From: JAOUEA01 sp031364965
Lineage (GTDB): Bacteria > Actinomycetota > UBA4738 > HRBIN12
DNA: 64,000 nt
NCBI GenBank assembly: GCA_031364965.1
Contig: JANLXF010000089.1
Span: forward strand, 42,869-106,868
Reading direction: 5' to 3'
Under the pieces are notes generated by a model, which was not told the DNA's origin, ran no database searches, and saw nothing but the letters and a program-made list of their open reading frames with translations. Numbering within the stretch: the first letter of the stretch is position 1; every line of letters begins with the position of its first letter. Shown here piece by piece: positions 32,246 to 39,858 of the stretch. Made by a program: the position numbers and the translations under genes.

Positions 32246-33247
32246 CTACGTCGCACAGGGCGGGGTGGGGGTGATCGGGCCGGCCACCGGGCCGCTGATC
32301 GGCAGCGCCCGCAGGAGCAGGCCGGGAACGGCGCCGATCGTGGCACCGATATCGGGTACGCCGCGCGATGGACCGTCGTACGAGTACGCCCAAGCGCCGC
32401 AGTTCGGGTACTGGAGTGCGCGGAGCGCGGTACGTCCTCCCGCGGGCACCGGGTCGCCCGCCGATGCGTACGCCTGCAGCACGAGCGCGGTGGAATTCGC
32501 GTCGGTGGCGATGAACCCGGCCGAGTAGCTCCACCCTCCGTGGGCGTCGTCGCGCACCGTGTCGAAGAAGGCGAACGGATCGGCCCCGAACTTGCCGCGG
32601 TTCGCGGCCTCGAGCGCCTGCACGACGTAAGACGTGGTGTTCGAGTCGGAGGTGAAGAAGTCGGTGCCCGAGCCGTCGTCGCACGAGGCGTCGTCGGTCC
32701 CCGCGGCGTAGGGCTCGTCGTACGCCCATCCGCCGTCGGGGCACTGCGCGTCGAGCAACCATCCGGTGACGGCGGTCGAGGGCGTGATACCGGCGCTCTC
32801 GAGGGCGAGCGTGGCGAGCGCGTCGTCGAACACGGCCGCGTCGCCGAACCGTCCCGCCGAGATCGTGCCGCGCAAGCCGGCCACGAGGTTCGCGCCGCCG
32901 AACGCCCGTGGATCGCGCCCGGCGGCGCTCACCGCGAGCACGACCTTCGCCTGGAGGCCCACCCCGGTGACGTTGCCGGCCTCTACCTGGCGGGCCAGGT
33001 AGCCGAGCGCGTCGCGCACGACCCCTCTACCCTGGCCGACCGCGACGGCGGCGAGGACCGCGTCGGCGGTGGATCCGATCGGCGAGAACGCCGGGATCGA
33101 GCCGTTCGGCTTCTGCTGCGATGCGATGTAGCCGAGGCCACGCTGGGCGCGTTCGGCGTCGGTGGTCGCGAAGGCCGCCGCCGGGACGGCGAGCAGCAGC
33201 GCCCCGATGGTGACAACGGTGAAGATCTTCCTGCGGGTCGAGCCCAT
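32246..33247 (-). CDS. Secreted alpha/alpha-barrel protein, transcobalamin N-domain-like
   Basis: 333 residues. Signal peptide (KIFTVVTIGALLLAVPAAAFA) followed by repeated helical pairs with prenyltransferase/terpene-cyclase-type turns: RGLGYIASQQKPNGSIPAF, LDAQCPDGGWAYDEP, DAHGGWSYSAGF, LQYPNCGAWAYSYDG. This alpha6/alpha6 toroid is the fold of the N-terminal B12-binding domain of transcobalamin and intrinsic factor, as well as of prenyltransferases; no catalytic motif is apparent. First gene after the cobalamin riboswitch and 3 nt from the DUF4430-like gene. It has no anchor, so it may bind the anchored partner. B12 capture is inferred from context. Confidence 0.75.
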   Translation of the reverse strand: MGSTRRKIFTVVTIGALLLAVPAAAFATTDAERAQRGLGYIASQQKPNGSIPAFSPIGSTADAVLAAVAVGQGRGVVRDALGYLARQVEAGNVTGVGLQAKVVLAVSAAGRDPRAFGGANLVAGLRGTISAGRFGDAAVFDDALATLALESAGITPSTAVTGWLLDAQCPDGGWAYDEPYAAGTDDASCDDGSGTDFFTSDSNTTSYVVQALEAANRGKFGADPFAFFDTVRDDAHGGWSYSAGFIATDANSTALVLQAYASAGDPVPAGGRTALRALQYPNCGAWAYSYDGPSRGVPDIGATIGAVPGLLLRALPISGPVAGPITPTPPCAT

Positions 33248-33289
33248 GTGGGTCTACCCCTTTCCGAGCGTCCGCGCGCCCTCACGGAA

Positions 33290-33317
33290 CGACCTCCCGG
33301 AACACGGCGGGAGGTCG
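33290..33317 (-). terminator. Expression-platform hairpin of the cobalamin riboswitch
   Basis: CGACCTCCCG (33299-33290 complement) and CGGGAGGTCG form a perfect 10-bp stem with an 8-nt loop, between the aptamer and the first gene, followed by TTCCGT on the transcribed strand. It could be an attenuator formed when cobalamin is bound, or part of a translational switch. Confidence 0.6.
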
Positions 33318-33375
33318 GCGTCGGGGCGAATCGCCCGGCGGCGCGATCCCCTGTCCACGAGGGTCGTTCGGCCGT

Positions 33376-33469
33376 GCGTCGCGCAGGGCGGCCTGGCTCG
33401 TCCACTCCGATGGTGGACCTACAGTTGCGGGACAGCGCCGGAATCCGACCGGCTTCGCCTCCGCGACGC
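33376..33469 (-). promoter_or_regulatory. Cobalamin riboswitch aptamer
   Basis: Read on the minus strand: P1 arms GCGTCGCG (33469-33462) and CGCGACGC (33383-33376) enclose GAAGCCGGTCGGATTCCGG, then GCTGTCCCGCAACTGTAGG, a GTCCAC/GTGGAC hairpin, and a B12 box GAGCCAGGCCGCC. These are the conserved core elements of cobalamin (AdoCbl-type) riboswitches in their usual order. A TAGCGT -10 box at 33487-33482 would start transcription near 33475, just before P1. It should shut down the downstream B12 uptake operon when cobalamin is plentiful. The aptamer is compact compared with ~200-nt class I examples. Confidence 0.9.
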
Positions 33470-33481
33470 GGTGTGCCCGTG

Positions 33482-33487
33482 ACGCTA
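33482..33487 (-). promoter_or_regulatory. -10 box of the riboswitch operon
   Basis: TAGCGT on the minus strand, about 7 nt before the likely transcription start at ~33475 and 13 nt before riboswitch P1. From here to the divergent gene at 33630 no other feature was recognised. Confidence 0.5.
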
Positions 33488-33629
33488 GCACGCGAGCCGC
33501 GAGCGCGGCCAATCGCCCCCTTCGAAGGCCCCGTGCGGATGATGCCCGAGCGTTGAACGTTCCTTGGGGTGACCTTTACCCGTGGAAGCGTTCATGGGAG
33601 GCACGAACCCCGTGAGGAAAGGTGCACCC

Positions 33630-34139
33630 ATGGAGACCCTCCGCAAAGGATCGACCGAGGCAGCGACAGCACCTCCGGTGGCCGTCAAGCAGATCCCGCA
33701 GGCAGAGCCTCCGCACCCCCGCTCGATGCCGTGGCTGGTGGCCGGCCTCATGGTCATGACCGCGGCGTTCCTCGTGCTCGCGATCTTGACGGTCTTGCCC
33801 CGGCTGCGACCGAGCGAGCCGGTCCGCCTGCTGGATCAGACGATGGCGACGTGGGATTCGGGAACCCCCTCATCGTTCGCCGCCATCTACGCCCGCGACG
33901 CGGTGGTGGTGCACGCCGACGGTACGAAGGTGACCGGACTCGCCGAGATCGTCGCCGACGCGAAAGCGGCCGGAGCCGACTTCACGATGGTGCGCACGGG
34001 CGACGTCTCGGTGACGCACAGCGGTTCCTACGCCGCGGCCACCTTCCGTTACACAGGAGCGGGCCGGGGTTCTGGCCTCCTCGTGATCCAGATCGTTGAC
34101 GGGGAGATCACCCATCAGTGGAGCTACGCGCTGCCTTGA
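33630..34139 (+). CDS. Membrane-anchored SnoaL/NTF2-like protein
   Basis: 169 residues from ATG 33630, with GAGGAAAGG 7 nt upstream; GTG 33582 and ATG 33594 are in-frame alternatives. A ~45-residue Pro/Ala-rich cytoplasmic start, one transmembrane helix (MPWLVAGLMVMTAAFLVLAI), then an outside domain (LLDQTMATWDSGTPSSFAAIYARDAVVVHADG, GLAEIVADAKAAG, YAAATFRYTGAG, IVDGEITHQW) with the helix-then-sheet layout of SnoaL-like NTF2 folds. No catalytic motif is evident. Divergent from the B12 operon and not obviously connected to it. Confidence 0.65.
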   Translation: METLRKGSTEAATAPPVAVKQIPQAEPPHPRSMPWLVAGLMVMTAAFLVLAILTVLPRLRPSEPVRLLDQTMATWDSGTPSSFAAIYARDAVVVHADGTKVTGLAEIVADAKAAGADFTMVRTGDVSVTHSGSYAAATFRYTGAGRGSGLLVIQIVDGEITHQWSYALP

Positions 34140-34180
34140 TCTACCGGGTGACGCAACGGCGGCCATCGCCGACCTCTCGC

Positions 34181-34966
34181 TCACTCGCTGACGAACGAGA
34201 GCAGGGTGAGGTCGCCGGCGTCCTCGGTCCGTGCGGGGTCCAGGCGATACCCGGCCGGGTGCTCCCATCCGCTCAGGTCGTCGGGGCTCGCGCCCGGGTG
34301 GGCGAGCAGGAACCGCACGAGCGCCCCCTTCAGGAACTTGTTCCAGTGGGAGACCGGGGCGAGGGTCCCATCCGGACGCCGTTTGAGGAACGTGGCGGAG
34401 TACTGCGCCAGACCGCTCGGCGCTCGCCAGGCTGCCGCGTGCTCCTGCGGGAGGAGGTTCCAGACCGCCCGGCCTGCGGCCCGCTCGGCGATCGCCGCCG
34501 AGAGGTCGTCGCGCCACCAGGTCGACAGCTTCCCGAGACGGGGCAGGGCGGCGCCGATCTTCAGCTTGTAGTCGGGGATCGGGTCGGTCGGTGCGAGGGC
34601 CCCCCAGAGCCCCGAGACGATCAGCACCGAGGCGTCCAGCCGGCGCCGTTGCGCGGCACCGAGCGATCGATGGTCGAGCGCGTCGTAGAGCACCCCGGTG
34701 TACCGCTCGATCGCGGGCATCGTGGGGGTCGCGCGCGCGTCTCGGTCGGCCTCGGTGGCCGCGGCGAGCGCAACCCCCTTGACGCCCAGGAGCTTCCCGC
34801 GGGCGGCCGCGCTCGCACGCATCGCGCGCGCGAGCGCGTCGAGCACTTCCTCACGACGGTCATCGAGCGCGAGCGCCATCGTGTCGCGCGCCCATGGGTT
34901 CCCCTCGCCTCCCGACGCCTTCCCCTCGGACGGGGGCAGCAAGATCAAGGGGAGCGACGCGGACAC
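34181..34966 (-). CDS. yaaA: YaaA (DUF328) peroxide-stress protein
   Basis: 261 residues, GTG start. The family signature ILLPPSEGKASGG opens the protein; RYTGVLYDALD, IVSGLWGALAPTDPIPDYKLKIG and SHWNKFLKG are the other conserved blocks. YaaA binds DNA and limits iron-driven damage during peroxide stress in E. coli. It lies 6 nt downstream of the PAC2 gene, so the two are probably co-transcribed. Confidence 0.92.
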   Translation of the reverse strand: MSASLPLILLPPSEGKASGGEGNPWARDTMALALDDRREEVLDALARAMRASAAARGKLLGVKGVALAAATEADRDARATPTMPAIERYTGVLYDALDHRSLGAAQRRRLDASVLIVSGLWGALAPTDPIPDYKLKIGAALPRLGKLSTWWRDDLSAAIAERAAGRAVWNLLPQEHAAAWRAPSGLAQYSATFLKRRPDGTLAPVSHWNKFLKGALVRFLLAHPGASPDDLSGWEHPAGYRLDPARTEDAGDLTLLSFVSE

Positions 34967-34972
34967 GAACGG

Positions 34973-35818
34973 CTACCGGGGATCGTCGCCGGCGTCGCGC
35001 AGGTACCGCTCGATCTCGCTCGCGAGCTCGTCGCCCGAGGGGATCCCGTCCTCGGGCTGCTGCGCCTCGAGCCGGGTGACGAAATCGCGCGTCTCGTCCT
35101 GGGCGCTCACGGCGCTGTCGAGTCCCACCCGCTGGGCGTTCGCCTCGTCCATCAAGGAACCGAGCGGCAGCTCGATCTCGAGGTGCCGGGCGACGTGCTC
35201 GACGAGCGCGATCGTGCCGGCGGCGTAGGGGCCGCCCACGTACGGCGGGACCTGCGCGTAGAACCCGGTCGTGGGGATCCCCGCTCCGCTCACCCCCATC
35301 TCGAGGACGCTGAGCGCCGCAGCGGGCACGCGGAGCAGGCCTTCGGGGCCCTGCGACTCGCCGTGCCGCAGCAGGCCCGCATCCGAGGCGGTCGCGAACA
35401 CCGGCACGGGGCGCGTGTGGGGCACCGCCGCGGGAACCGCCCCGATGCTCACCCACTCGACCACGCCGTGCATCAGGGCGAACTCCATCACGTCGTCGGC
35501 GAGCTGCTTCCAACGGAAATCCGGCTCGGCCCCGTGCAGGACGAGGAGGTCCCGGCCGCCCACGCGCCGGCGCCGGATCGCGAGCTGCGGGTAGTCGAGC
35601 CGGCTCAGCACACCATCGACGACATCGAGCACCGGACGGCGTGAGCGATAGTCGAACAGCGCATCGGGATCGAACGTCGCGACCGTGTCGGCGCCTTCCG
35701 CAAGATGGGCGGCGGTCGTCGAGGCGACGCCGGCCGCGTCGATCCATCCGTCGAACGCGCCCACCAGCACGGGAGCGACGAGATCGTCCAGCGGGACGAC
35801 GAGCCGGATCAGGTTCAC
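34973..35818 (-). CDS. PAC2-family protein
   Basis: 281 residues, GTG start. Opening VPLDDLVAPVLVGAFDGWIDAAGVAS, then FDPDALFDYRSRRPVL, EPDFRWKQLADDV, VGALPAAVPHTRP-like VSIGAVPAAVPHTRP, and PYVGGPYAAGTIALVEHVAR are the conserved parts of the actinobacterial PAC2 family (relatives of proteasome-assembly chaperones). The bacterial role is unproven. A TATCCT -10 box (35830-35825) is 6 nt before the GTG. Confidence 0.9.
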   Translation of the reverse strand: MNLIRLVVPLDDLVAPVLVGAFDGWIDAAGVASTTAAHLAEGADTVATFDPDALFDYRSRRPVLDVVDGVLSRLDYPQLAIRRRRVGGRDLLVLHGAEPDFRWKQLADDVMEFALMHGVVEWVSIGAVPAAVPHTRPVPVFATASDAGLLRHGESQGPEGLLRVPAAALSVLEMGVSGAGIPTTGFYAQVPPYVGGPYAAGTIALVEHVARHLEIELPLGSLMDEANAQRVGLDSAVSAQDETRDFVTRLEAQQPEDGIPSGDELASEIERYLRDAGDDPR

Positions 35819-35861
35819 CCACCCAGGATAGGCGGCTGGCTGGATCGTGGCGGGCCGGTGG

Positions 35862-36140
35862 TCAGCCGCGACCGAGACGTTCCATCTCGCGTCGGAGCCG
35901 CGCCTCCGACGGCTCGAGGCGGCGGAAGGTCTCCCACGCGTGGAACGCGATCCCGATCCCCCACCCCAAGATCGGGAAGATCGGCCAGAAGAATCCGCCT
36001 CCGCTCATCCACCAGATCACGCCGAGCATCCCGTTCACCAGCACGTAGGCCAGCAGGTTCGCGTAGAACTCCTGCGCGTGTTCGAGGCGGGTACGCGCCA
36101 ACTCCCGGAGCTCGTCTTCATCGTGCCATCGGGCCATCAT
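35862..36140 (-). CDS. 2TM-domain protein
   Basis: 92 residues. MMARWHDEDELRELARTRLEHAQEFYANLLAYV, two closely spaced membrane helices (LLAYVLVNGMLGVIWW, FFWPIFPILGWGIGIAFHAW), and a basic tail (LRREMERLGRG). This is the 2TM domain, often found fused to or beside histidine kinases. AGGAGGTGG precedes the first ATG. Function unknown. Confidence 0.82.
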   Translation of the reverse strand: MMARWHDEDELRELARTRLEHAQEFYANLLAYVLVNGMLGVIWWMSGGGFFWPIFPILGWGIGIAFHAWETFRRLEPSEARLRREMERLGRG

Positions 36141-36260
36141 CGACGACCACCTCCTCGGGCCATGCTCCGGCAGCGGAGCCGGGTCGCGTCCCGGCCGAAC
36201 GGCGGGCCTGCGGCGGGCCGTTCGGGTAAGGGGAGGGGCCGGGAGTGCCGATGGTGCGGC

Positions 36261-37013
36261 ATGCGTCGGTTCCGGCATCCTGCGACCGAGGGCGGCTCGT
36301 CTCCGGTCGAGACGTTGCTGCTCGGCGCGCTCGTCTTCGTGCTCACGGCGGCGATCGTGGGGTTCGCCCTGATGATGACCCTGGCGCCCCGGTCGGCTCC
36401 GGTACCCGCCCCGGGTCCTGTGGCGTCGGCACCGGTGATCGAGATCGCCTGCGGCGCCGCCGCTGCGACCGTGACGGGCCAGGCCGTGGACGCCGGGCCG
36501 CGTGGCGCCCCGGTACAGGTCGCCGGCGACGACGGCGCCACGCTCGCGTTCACCTCGCCCGGCAGTCCCGACTATGGGATGCGGGTCTTCGAGCCCACCG
36601 GCCGCTACCTGCTGCCGCTCGCGCCCGGCGTGTGGGAGGTCGCGTGCGCCGTGCCGCGCTCGGGTCCAACGACCGTGTTCCTCGGCACGTTCGAGGTGCG
36701 CGATCCCTTGCAGGTGTACCTGCGGTCGCTTCCCGATGGCCCGCCGGAGGGGACGTGCGCGCACGTCCTCGACGTGCCGTCGGGGTTCGCCACCGATCAG
36801 CTCGGCGCGCTGCACGAGGGCCTCGCCGGCGTCGGCGTCCTGCCCACCGACACGATCGAGCGCGCGGCCTACACCGCGTCGCGGCTGCGAGCCCAGCCCC
36901 CGATCCCACTCGTCTTCCGGGTGGTGCGGAACGACCGCATCGTGGCCCGTGTGGAGGTGGCCGCCGACGGAAACGCGTGGACGGCCAGCGTGTTCGGCTG
37001 CCCGGGGGACTAG
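36261..37013 (+). CDS. Membrane-anchored protein of unknown function
   Basis: 250 residues. Short basic start, one transmembrane segment (LLLGALVFVLTAAIVGFALMM), then an outside region with a carboxypeptidase-regulatory-like or Ig-like stretch (VQVAGDDGATLAFTSPG, RVFEPTGRYLLPLAPGVWEVACAV) and a second part (FATDQLGALHEGLAGVGVL, RVVRNDRIVARVEVAADGNAW). Four cysteines. No family recognised. The start at ATG 36261 is tentative because its best Shine-Dalgarno (GGGAG) is 15 nt away. Confidence 0.6.
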   Translation: MRRFRHPATEGGSSPVETLLLGALVFVLTAAIVGFALMMTLAPRSAPVPAPGPVASAPVIEIACGAAAATVTGQAVDAGPRGAPVQVAGDDGATLAFTSPGSPDYGMRVFEPTGRYLLPLAPGVWEVACAVPRSGPTTVFLGTFEVRDPLQVYLRSLPDGPPEGTCAHVLDVPSGFATDQLGALHEGLAGVGVLPTDTIERAAYTASRLRAQPPIPLVFRVVRNDRIVARVEVAADGNAWTASVFGCPGD

Positions 37014-37081
37014 GCCCGCCGGTCAGGAGACCCCCGTACCGAGTGGTCGGTCGGCGCACCCGGCGCGGTAGGGTGCGCGAG

Positions 37082-37864
37082 ATGGCGGACCCGATCGAGA
37101 CGACGACCGGCCCGGGCGGGATCCGAGTCGATGAGATCGGGCTCGGTCCCCGCGTCGTGCTGGTGCACGGCGGAGGCGCGCCCGGGTTCGGCGCGTTCGA
37201 GGCGCAGCTCCCGCTCGCGGCGAGATGGCGGCTCGTCGCGCCTCATCGGTTCGGGTTCGCCGGGAGCCCCGACCGGCCCGAGGATTGGGAGATCGACGCG
37301 CCGGTGGTGGCCGAGCTCCTGGGGGACGGGGCGCACCTCGTCGGCGCGTCGTACGGGGGCACCGTGGCGCTGCTCGCGGCGGCGCGGCGTCCCGAGGCCG
37401 TGCGATCGCTCACGCTGGTCGAGCCCTCGGCGATCTCGATCGCGATGGACGATCCCGTGGTCATCGAGTTCGAACGCGAGACGCGCGCCGCGCTCGCGCT
37501 TGCGGAGCCGGGCGACGCCCTCAAGACGCTTTTCGCCGCGGTGGACCCGGCGGCGACGTGGCCGGACCCGCTCACGCCGCCGCTCGAGGAGATGGGCCGC
37601 CGGCTGCAGCACATGCGGCTTCCGCAGGACGCGGACTACGACGCGGAAACACTCGCGGGCGGTGGCTTCCCGATCGTGGTCGTGACGGGAGGCGACCGCC
37701 CGCCGTTCGAGTCGATCGCTGCGGCCCTCGTTCGTGAGCTCGGGGCGACGCACCTGGTGATCGCCCACGGGCCGCACGGCACGCAGCACCTGGGAGCCCC
37801 GTTCAACGAGCTCGTCGAAGGGGTGTGGCGAGAGGCCGACGCGGCACCGCGAGCCTCCGCCTGA
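37082..37864 (+). CDS. Alpha/beta hydrolase
   Basis: 260 residues. VVLVHGGGAPGFGAF supplies the oxyanion region, GASYGGTVA the nucleophile elbow (G-x-S-x-G), and GPHGTQHLG the catalytic His near the C-terminus; the acid is probably the Asp in VVVTGGDRPP. No cofactor domain. Substrate cannot be inferred. A TAGGGT -10 box (37069-37074) is 7 nt before the ATG. The stop lies in one arm of a hairpin shared with the convergent gene. Confidence 0.87.
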   Translation: MADPIETTTGPGGIRVDEIGLGPRVVLVHGGGAPGFGAFEAQLPLAARWRLVAPHRFGFAGSPDRPEDWEIDAPVVAELLGDGAHLVGASYGGTVALLAAARRPEAVRSLTLVEPSAISIAMDDPVVIEFERETRAALALAEPGDALKTLFAAVDPAATWPDPLTPPLEEMGRRLQHMRLPQDADYDAETLAGGGFPIVVVTGGDRPPFESIAAALVRELGATHLVIAHGPHGTQHLGAPFNELVEGVWREADAAPRASA

Positions 37865-37876
37865 AGCGTGCTTCAG
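37861..37876. terminator. Small hairpin containing both convergent stop codons
   Basis: CTGAAG-CGTG-CTTCAG: the TGA of the plus-strand hydrolase is in the left arm and the TGA of the minus-strand acetyltransferase in the right arm. A 6-bp stem is weak for termination. Confidence 0.35.
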
Positions 37877-38706
37877 CCTTCATCAGACTCGGCGGCTTCG
37901 GCCGGCTCCGCGGCGCCCACGTGTCCGACCGTGACGAAGCCCGCCCGCTCGTAGACCCGGGCGATGTCGTCGCTGCCGGCCGACAGGCAGATCACGTCGA
38001 TGCCGCGGGCGACCGCGTCGTCGAGGAGTGCCGCGGTCACCGCGGCGCCGATGCCTCGCCGCCGGAACGCGGGAAGGGTCGCGACGCCGACGATCTCCGT
38101 GGCGCCCTCATACGGTTGGTGGCTGCCGACCGAGACCGGCACGCCGCCGACGAACGCCGCGGCCGTCACGGTGAGCCCGGCCCGAACCCGTTCGCGGGAA
38201 AAGGCCAGGATGCCGGCGTCCATCGCCGCGGTCGCGCCGGCGAGCGCCGTGGTGCCGACCTCGCTGACCGCGGTGCCCGGCGCACCGAAGCCCACGGCGG
38301 CGACCGCCGAGACCGTGGCCAGATCGTCGTCGGGCCCCACGATCCGCACGGCCACGCCGTCGGGGATCGCCACGGCCGACGGGGCGTTCCCCGGCAGATG
38401 CATCAGCGGCATCTGGTGGGAGACCATGCCCGTGGCAGCGGCCGCGGGCCCGACGCCGGGGGCGAGATCGACGATCCACTCGATCGCCTCGGGCTGGCCG
38501 AGCTCGTGCTGACGGGCCCGAACGGCGTCGACGTCGCCGGGGCCGAAGCGCTCCGCGCCGGGGGTCGGTCGCGCGTAATAGCGCCAGCCGTTCGCCTCCT
38601 GGATGAAGAGCGTGAACGGTCCGATCGTCTCGGCCCGGGTTGCGGATCGCGGCACGGCGTCGAGATAGGTATCGAGCCGCCGGAGCAGATCGGGGTCGCC
38701 TGGCAT
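37873..38706 (-). CDS. GNAT-family acetyltransferase
   Basis: 277 residues. The C-terminal half is a GNAT domain: AAFVGGVPVSVGSHQ, EIVGVATLPAFRRRGIGAAVTAALL (acetyl-CoA loop, R-x-x-G-I-G), and YERAGFVTVGHVG. The N-terminal half resembles the degenerate first domain of tandem GNATs. Probably acetylates a small molecule; substrate unknown. A TAGCCT -10 box (38719-38714) is 7 nt before the ATG. Confidence 0.87.
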   Translation of the reverse strand: MPGDPDLLRRLDTYLDAVPRSATRAETIGPFTLFIQEANGWRYYARPTPGAERFGPGDVDAVRARQHELGQPEAIEWIVDLAPGVGPAAAATGMVSHQMPLMHLPGNAPSAVAIPDGVAVRIVGPDDDLATVSAVAAVGFGAPGTAVSEVGTTALAGATAAMDAGILAFSRERVRAGLTVTAAAFVGGVPVSVGSHQPYEGATEIVGVATLPAFRRRGIGAAVTAALLDDAVARGIDVICLSAGSDDIARVYERAGFVTVGHVGAAEPAEAAESDEG

Positions 38707-38739
38707 GCGGCTCAGGCTACGGGGCGCCGGCGAGGATGC

Positions 38740-39048
38740 CTATGCAGTCGGCGGCGCGGGCGTCGACGTGGACGCAGCGTCCGGCGGCTCCCCCGTCAGA
38801 TCTCGGATGAGCTGGACGTAGGCGTCGCGATCGAGCTCGCCTCGGGCGTAGCGGACCCGCGCCTGGGCCACGGCATCATCGTGACCCCCGGGCGCCGCGG
38901 ACGATGACGGGCCGGGGTGCGTTCGAGATCGCGCCACGAGCCAGATCAGCAGGCCGGCGATCACCAGCATGAGGCCGATCATCAGCGCCCCTTGCCACGT
39001 CGACCACCAGGCCGAGTCGTGCATGTACCGGCCGTCCGATCCCCACAT
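38740..39048 (-). CDS. SHOCT-domain membrane protein
   Basis: 102 residues. One transmembrane helix (ALMIGLMLVIAGLLIWLVA), a Ser/Pro linker, then a SHOCT motif (AVAQARVRYARGELDRDAYVQLIRDL). SHOCT is a short oligomerisation helix pair in many small bacterial membrane proteins. GAGGTG lies ~8 nt before the ATG. Divergent from the response regulator; role unknown. Confidence 0.85.
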   Translation of the reverse strand: MWGSDGRYMHDSAWWSTWQGALMIGLMLVIAGLLIWLVARSRTHPGPSSSAAPGGHDDAVAQARVRYARGELDRDAYVQLIRDLTGEPPDAASTSTPAPPTA

Positions 39049-39122
39049 CCCGCATCACCTCTTCGTGTCGAGGGAGCCTCGACACCTCCAGCCTACGACC
39101 GGCACGACGCGGTTCATGAGGT

Positions 39123-39140
39123 TCTCAGGCAACGCTCAGG
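39123..39140 (+). promoter_or_regulatory. 11-bp-period direct repeats before the first response-regulator gene
   Basis: TCTCAGGCAACGCTCAGG: CTCAGG at 39124-39129 and 39135-39140, one helical turn apart, followed by TTCTGAGG. They end 9 bp before the TAGCCT -10 box (39150-39155), over the -35 region, as expected for an autoregulated OmpR-type regulator. Confidence 0.6.
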
Positions 39141-39162
39141 TTCTGAGGCTAGCCTGTGGGCG

Positions 39163-39855
39163 ATGAGCGAGCCGCGGGTCTTGGTGGTGGACGACGAGTC
39201 GAACATCACTGACCTGGTGTCGATGGCCCTGCGCTACGAGGGGTTCGAGGTCGAGACGGCTGCGTCGGGTCGCGAGGCGATCCGGATGGTCGAGAAGTTC
39301 CGGCCCGAGGTGGTCGTCCTCGACGTGATGCTGCCCGATGTCGACGGGTTCGCCGTGACCGAACGGCTCAAGAGCGCCCGGGTCAAGGTGCCGATCCTCT
39401 TCCTGACCGCGCGGGACGCGGTGGAGGACAAGGTCCGGGGCCTCACGCTGGGCGGCGACGACTATGTGACGAAGCCGTTCAGCTTGGAAGAGCTCGTGGC
39501 GCGTGTCCGCGCCCTGCTCCGCCGAGCCGGCGCAGAGCTCGAGTCGGGGCCGCTCCGATTCGCCGACGTCGAGCTCGACGACGACACGCACGAGGTACGC
39601 CGCGCGGGGGCGACCGTCGATCTGACGGCCACGGAGTTCCGCTTGCTGCGCTACCTGATGCAGAACGCCCCCCGCGTGCTCTCGAAGGCCCAGATCCTCG
39701 ACCACGTCTGGAACTACGACTTCGGGGGCGACGCGAACATCGTAGAGACGTACGTGAGCTACATCCGGCGCAAGCTCGACGCCGTGGGACCGCCGCTGAT
39801 CCAGACGGTGCGAGGCGTGGGCTACCGACTGGCGGCGCCACCGCCCGAGGCCTGA
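39163..39855 (+). CDS. OmpR-family response regulator
   Basis: 230 residues. Receiver domain with acidic pocket DDE (10-12), phosphoacceptor D54 in VVLDVMLPD, and the switch Lys in DDYVTKPFSLEEL. C-terminal winged helix (LTATEFRLLRYLM, VLSKAQILDHVW, DANIVETYVSYIRRKL, TVRGVGYRL). It acts with the histidine kinase encoded 3 nt downstream. TAGCCT at 39150-39155 is 7 nt before the ATG. Closest named types by eye are MprA and TcrX; the signal is unknown. Confidence 0.95.
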   Translation: MSEPRVLVVDDESNITDLVSMALRYEGFEVETAASGREAIRMVEKFRPEVVVLDVMLPDVDGFAVTERLKSARVKVPILFLTARDAVEDKVRGLTLGGDDYVTKPFSLEELVARVRALLRRAGAELESGPLRFADVELDDDTHEVRRAGATVDLTATEFRLLRYLMQNAPRVLSKAQILDHVWNYDFGGDANIVETYVSYIRRKLDAVGPPLIQTVRGVGYRLAAPPPEA

Positions 39856-39858
39856 CGC

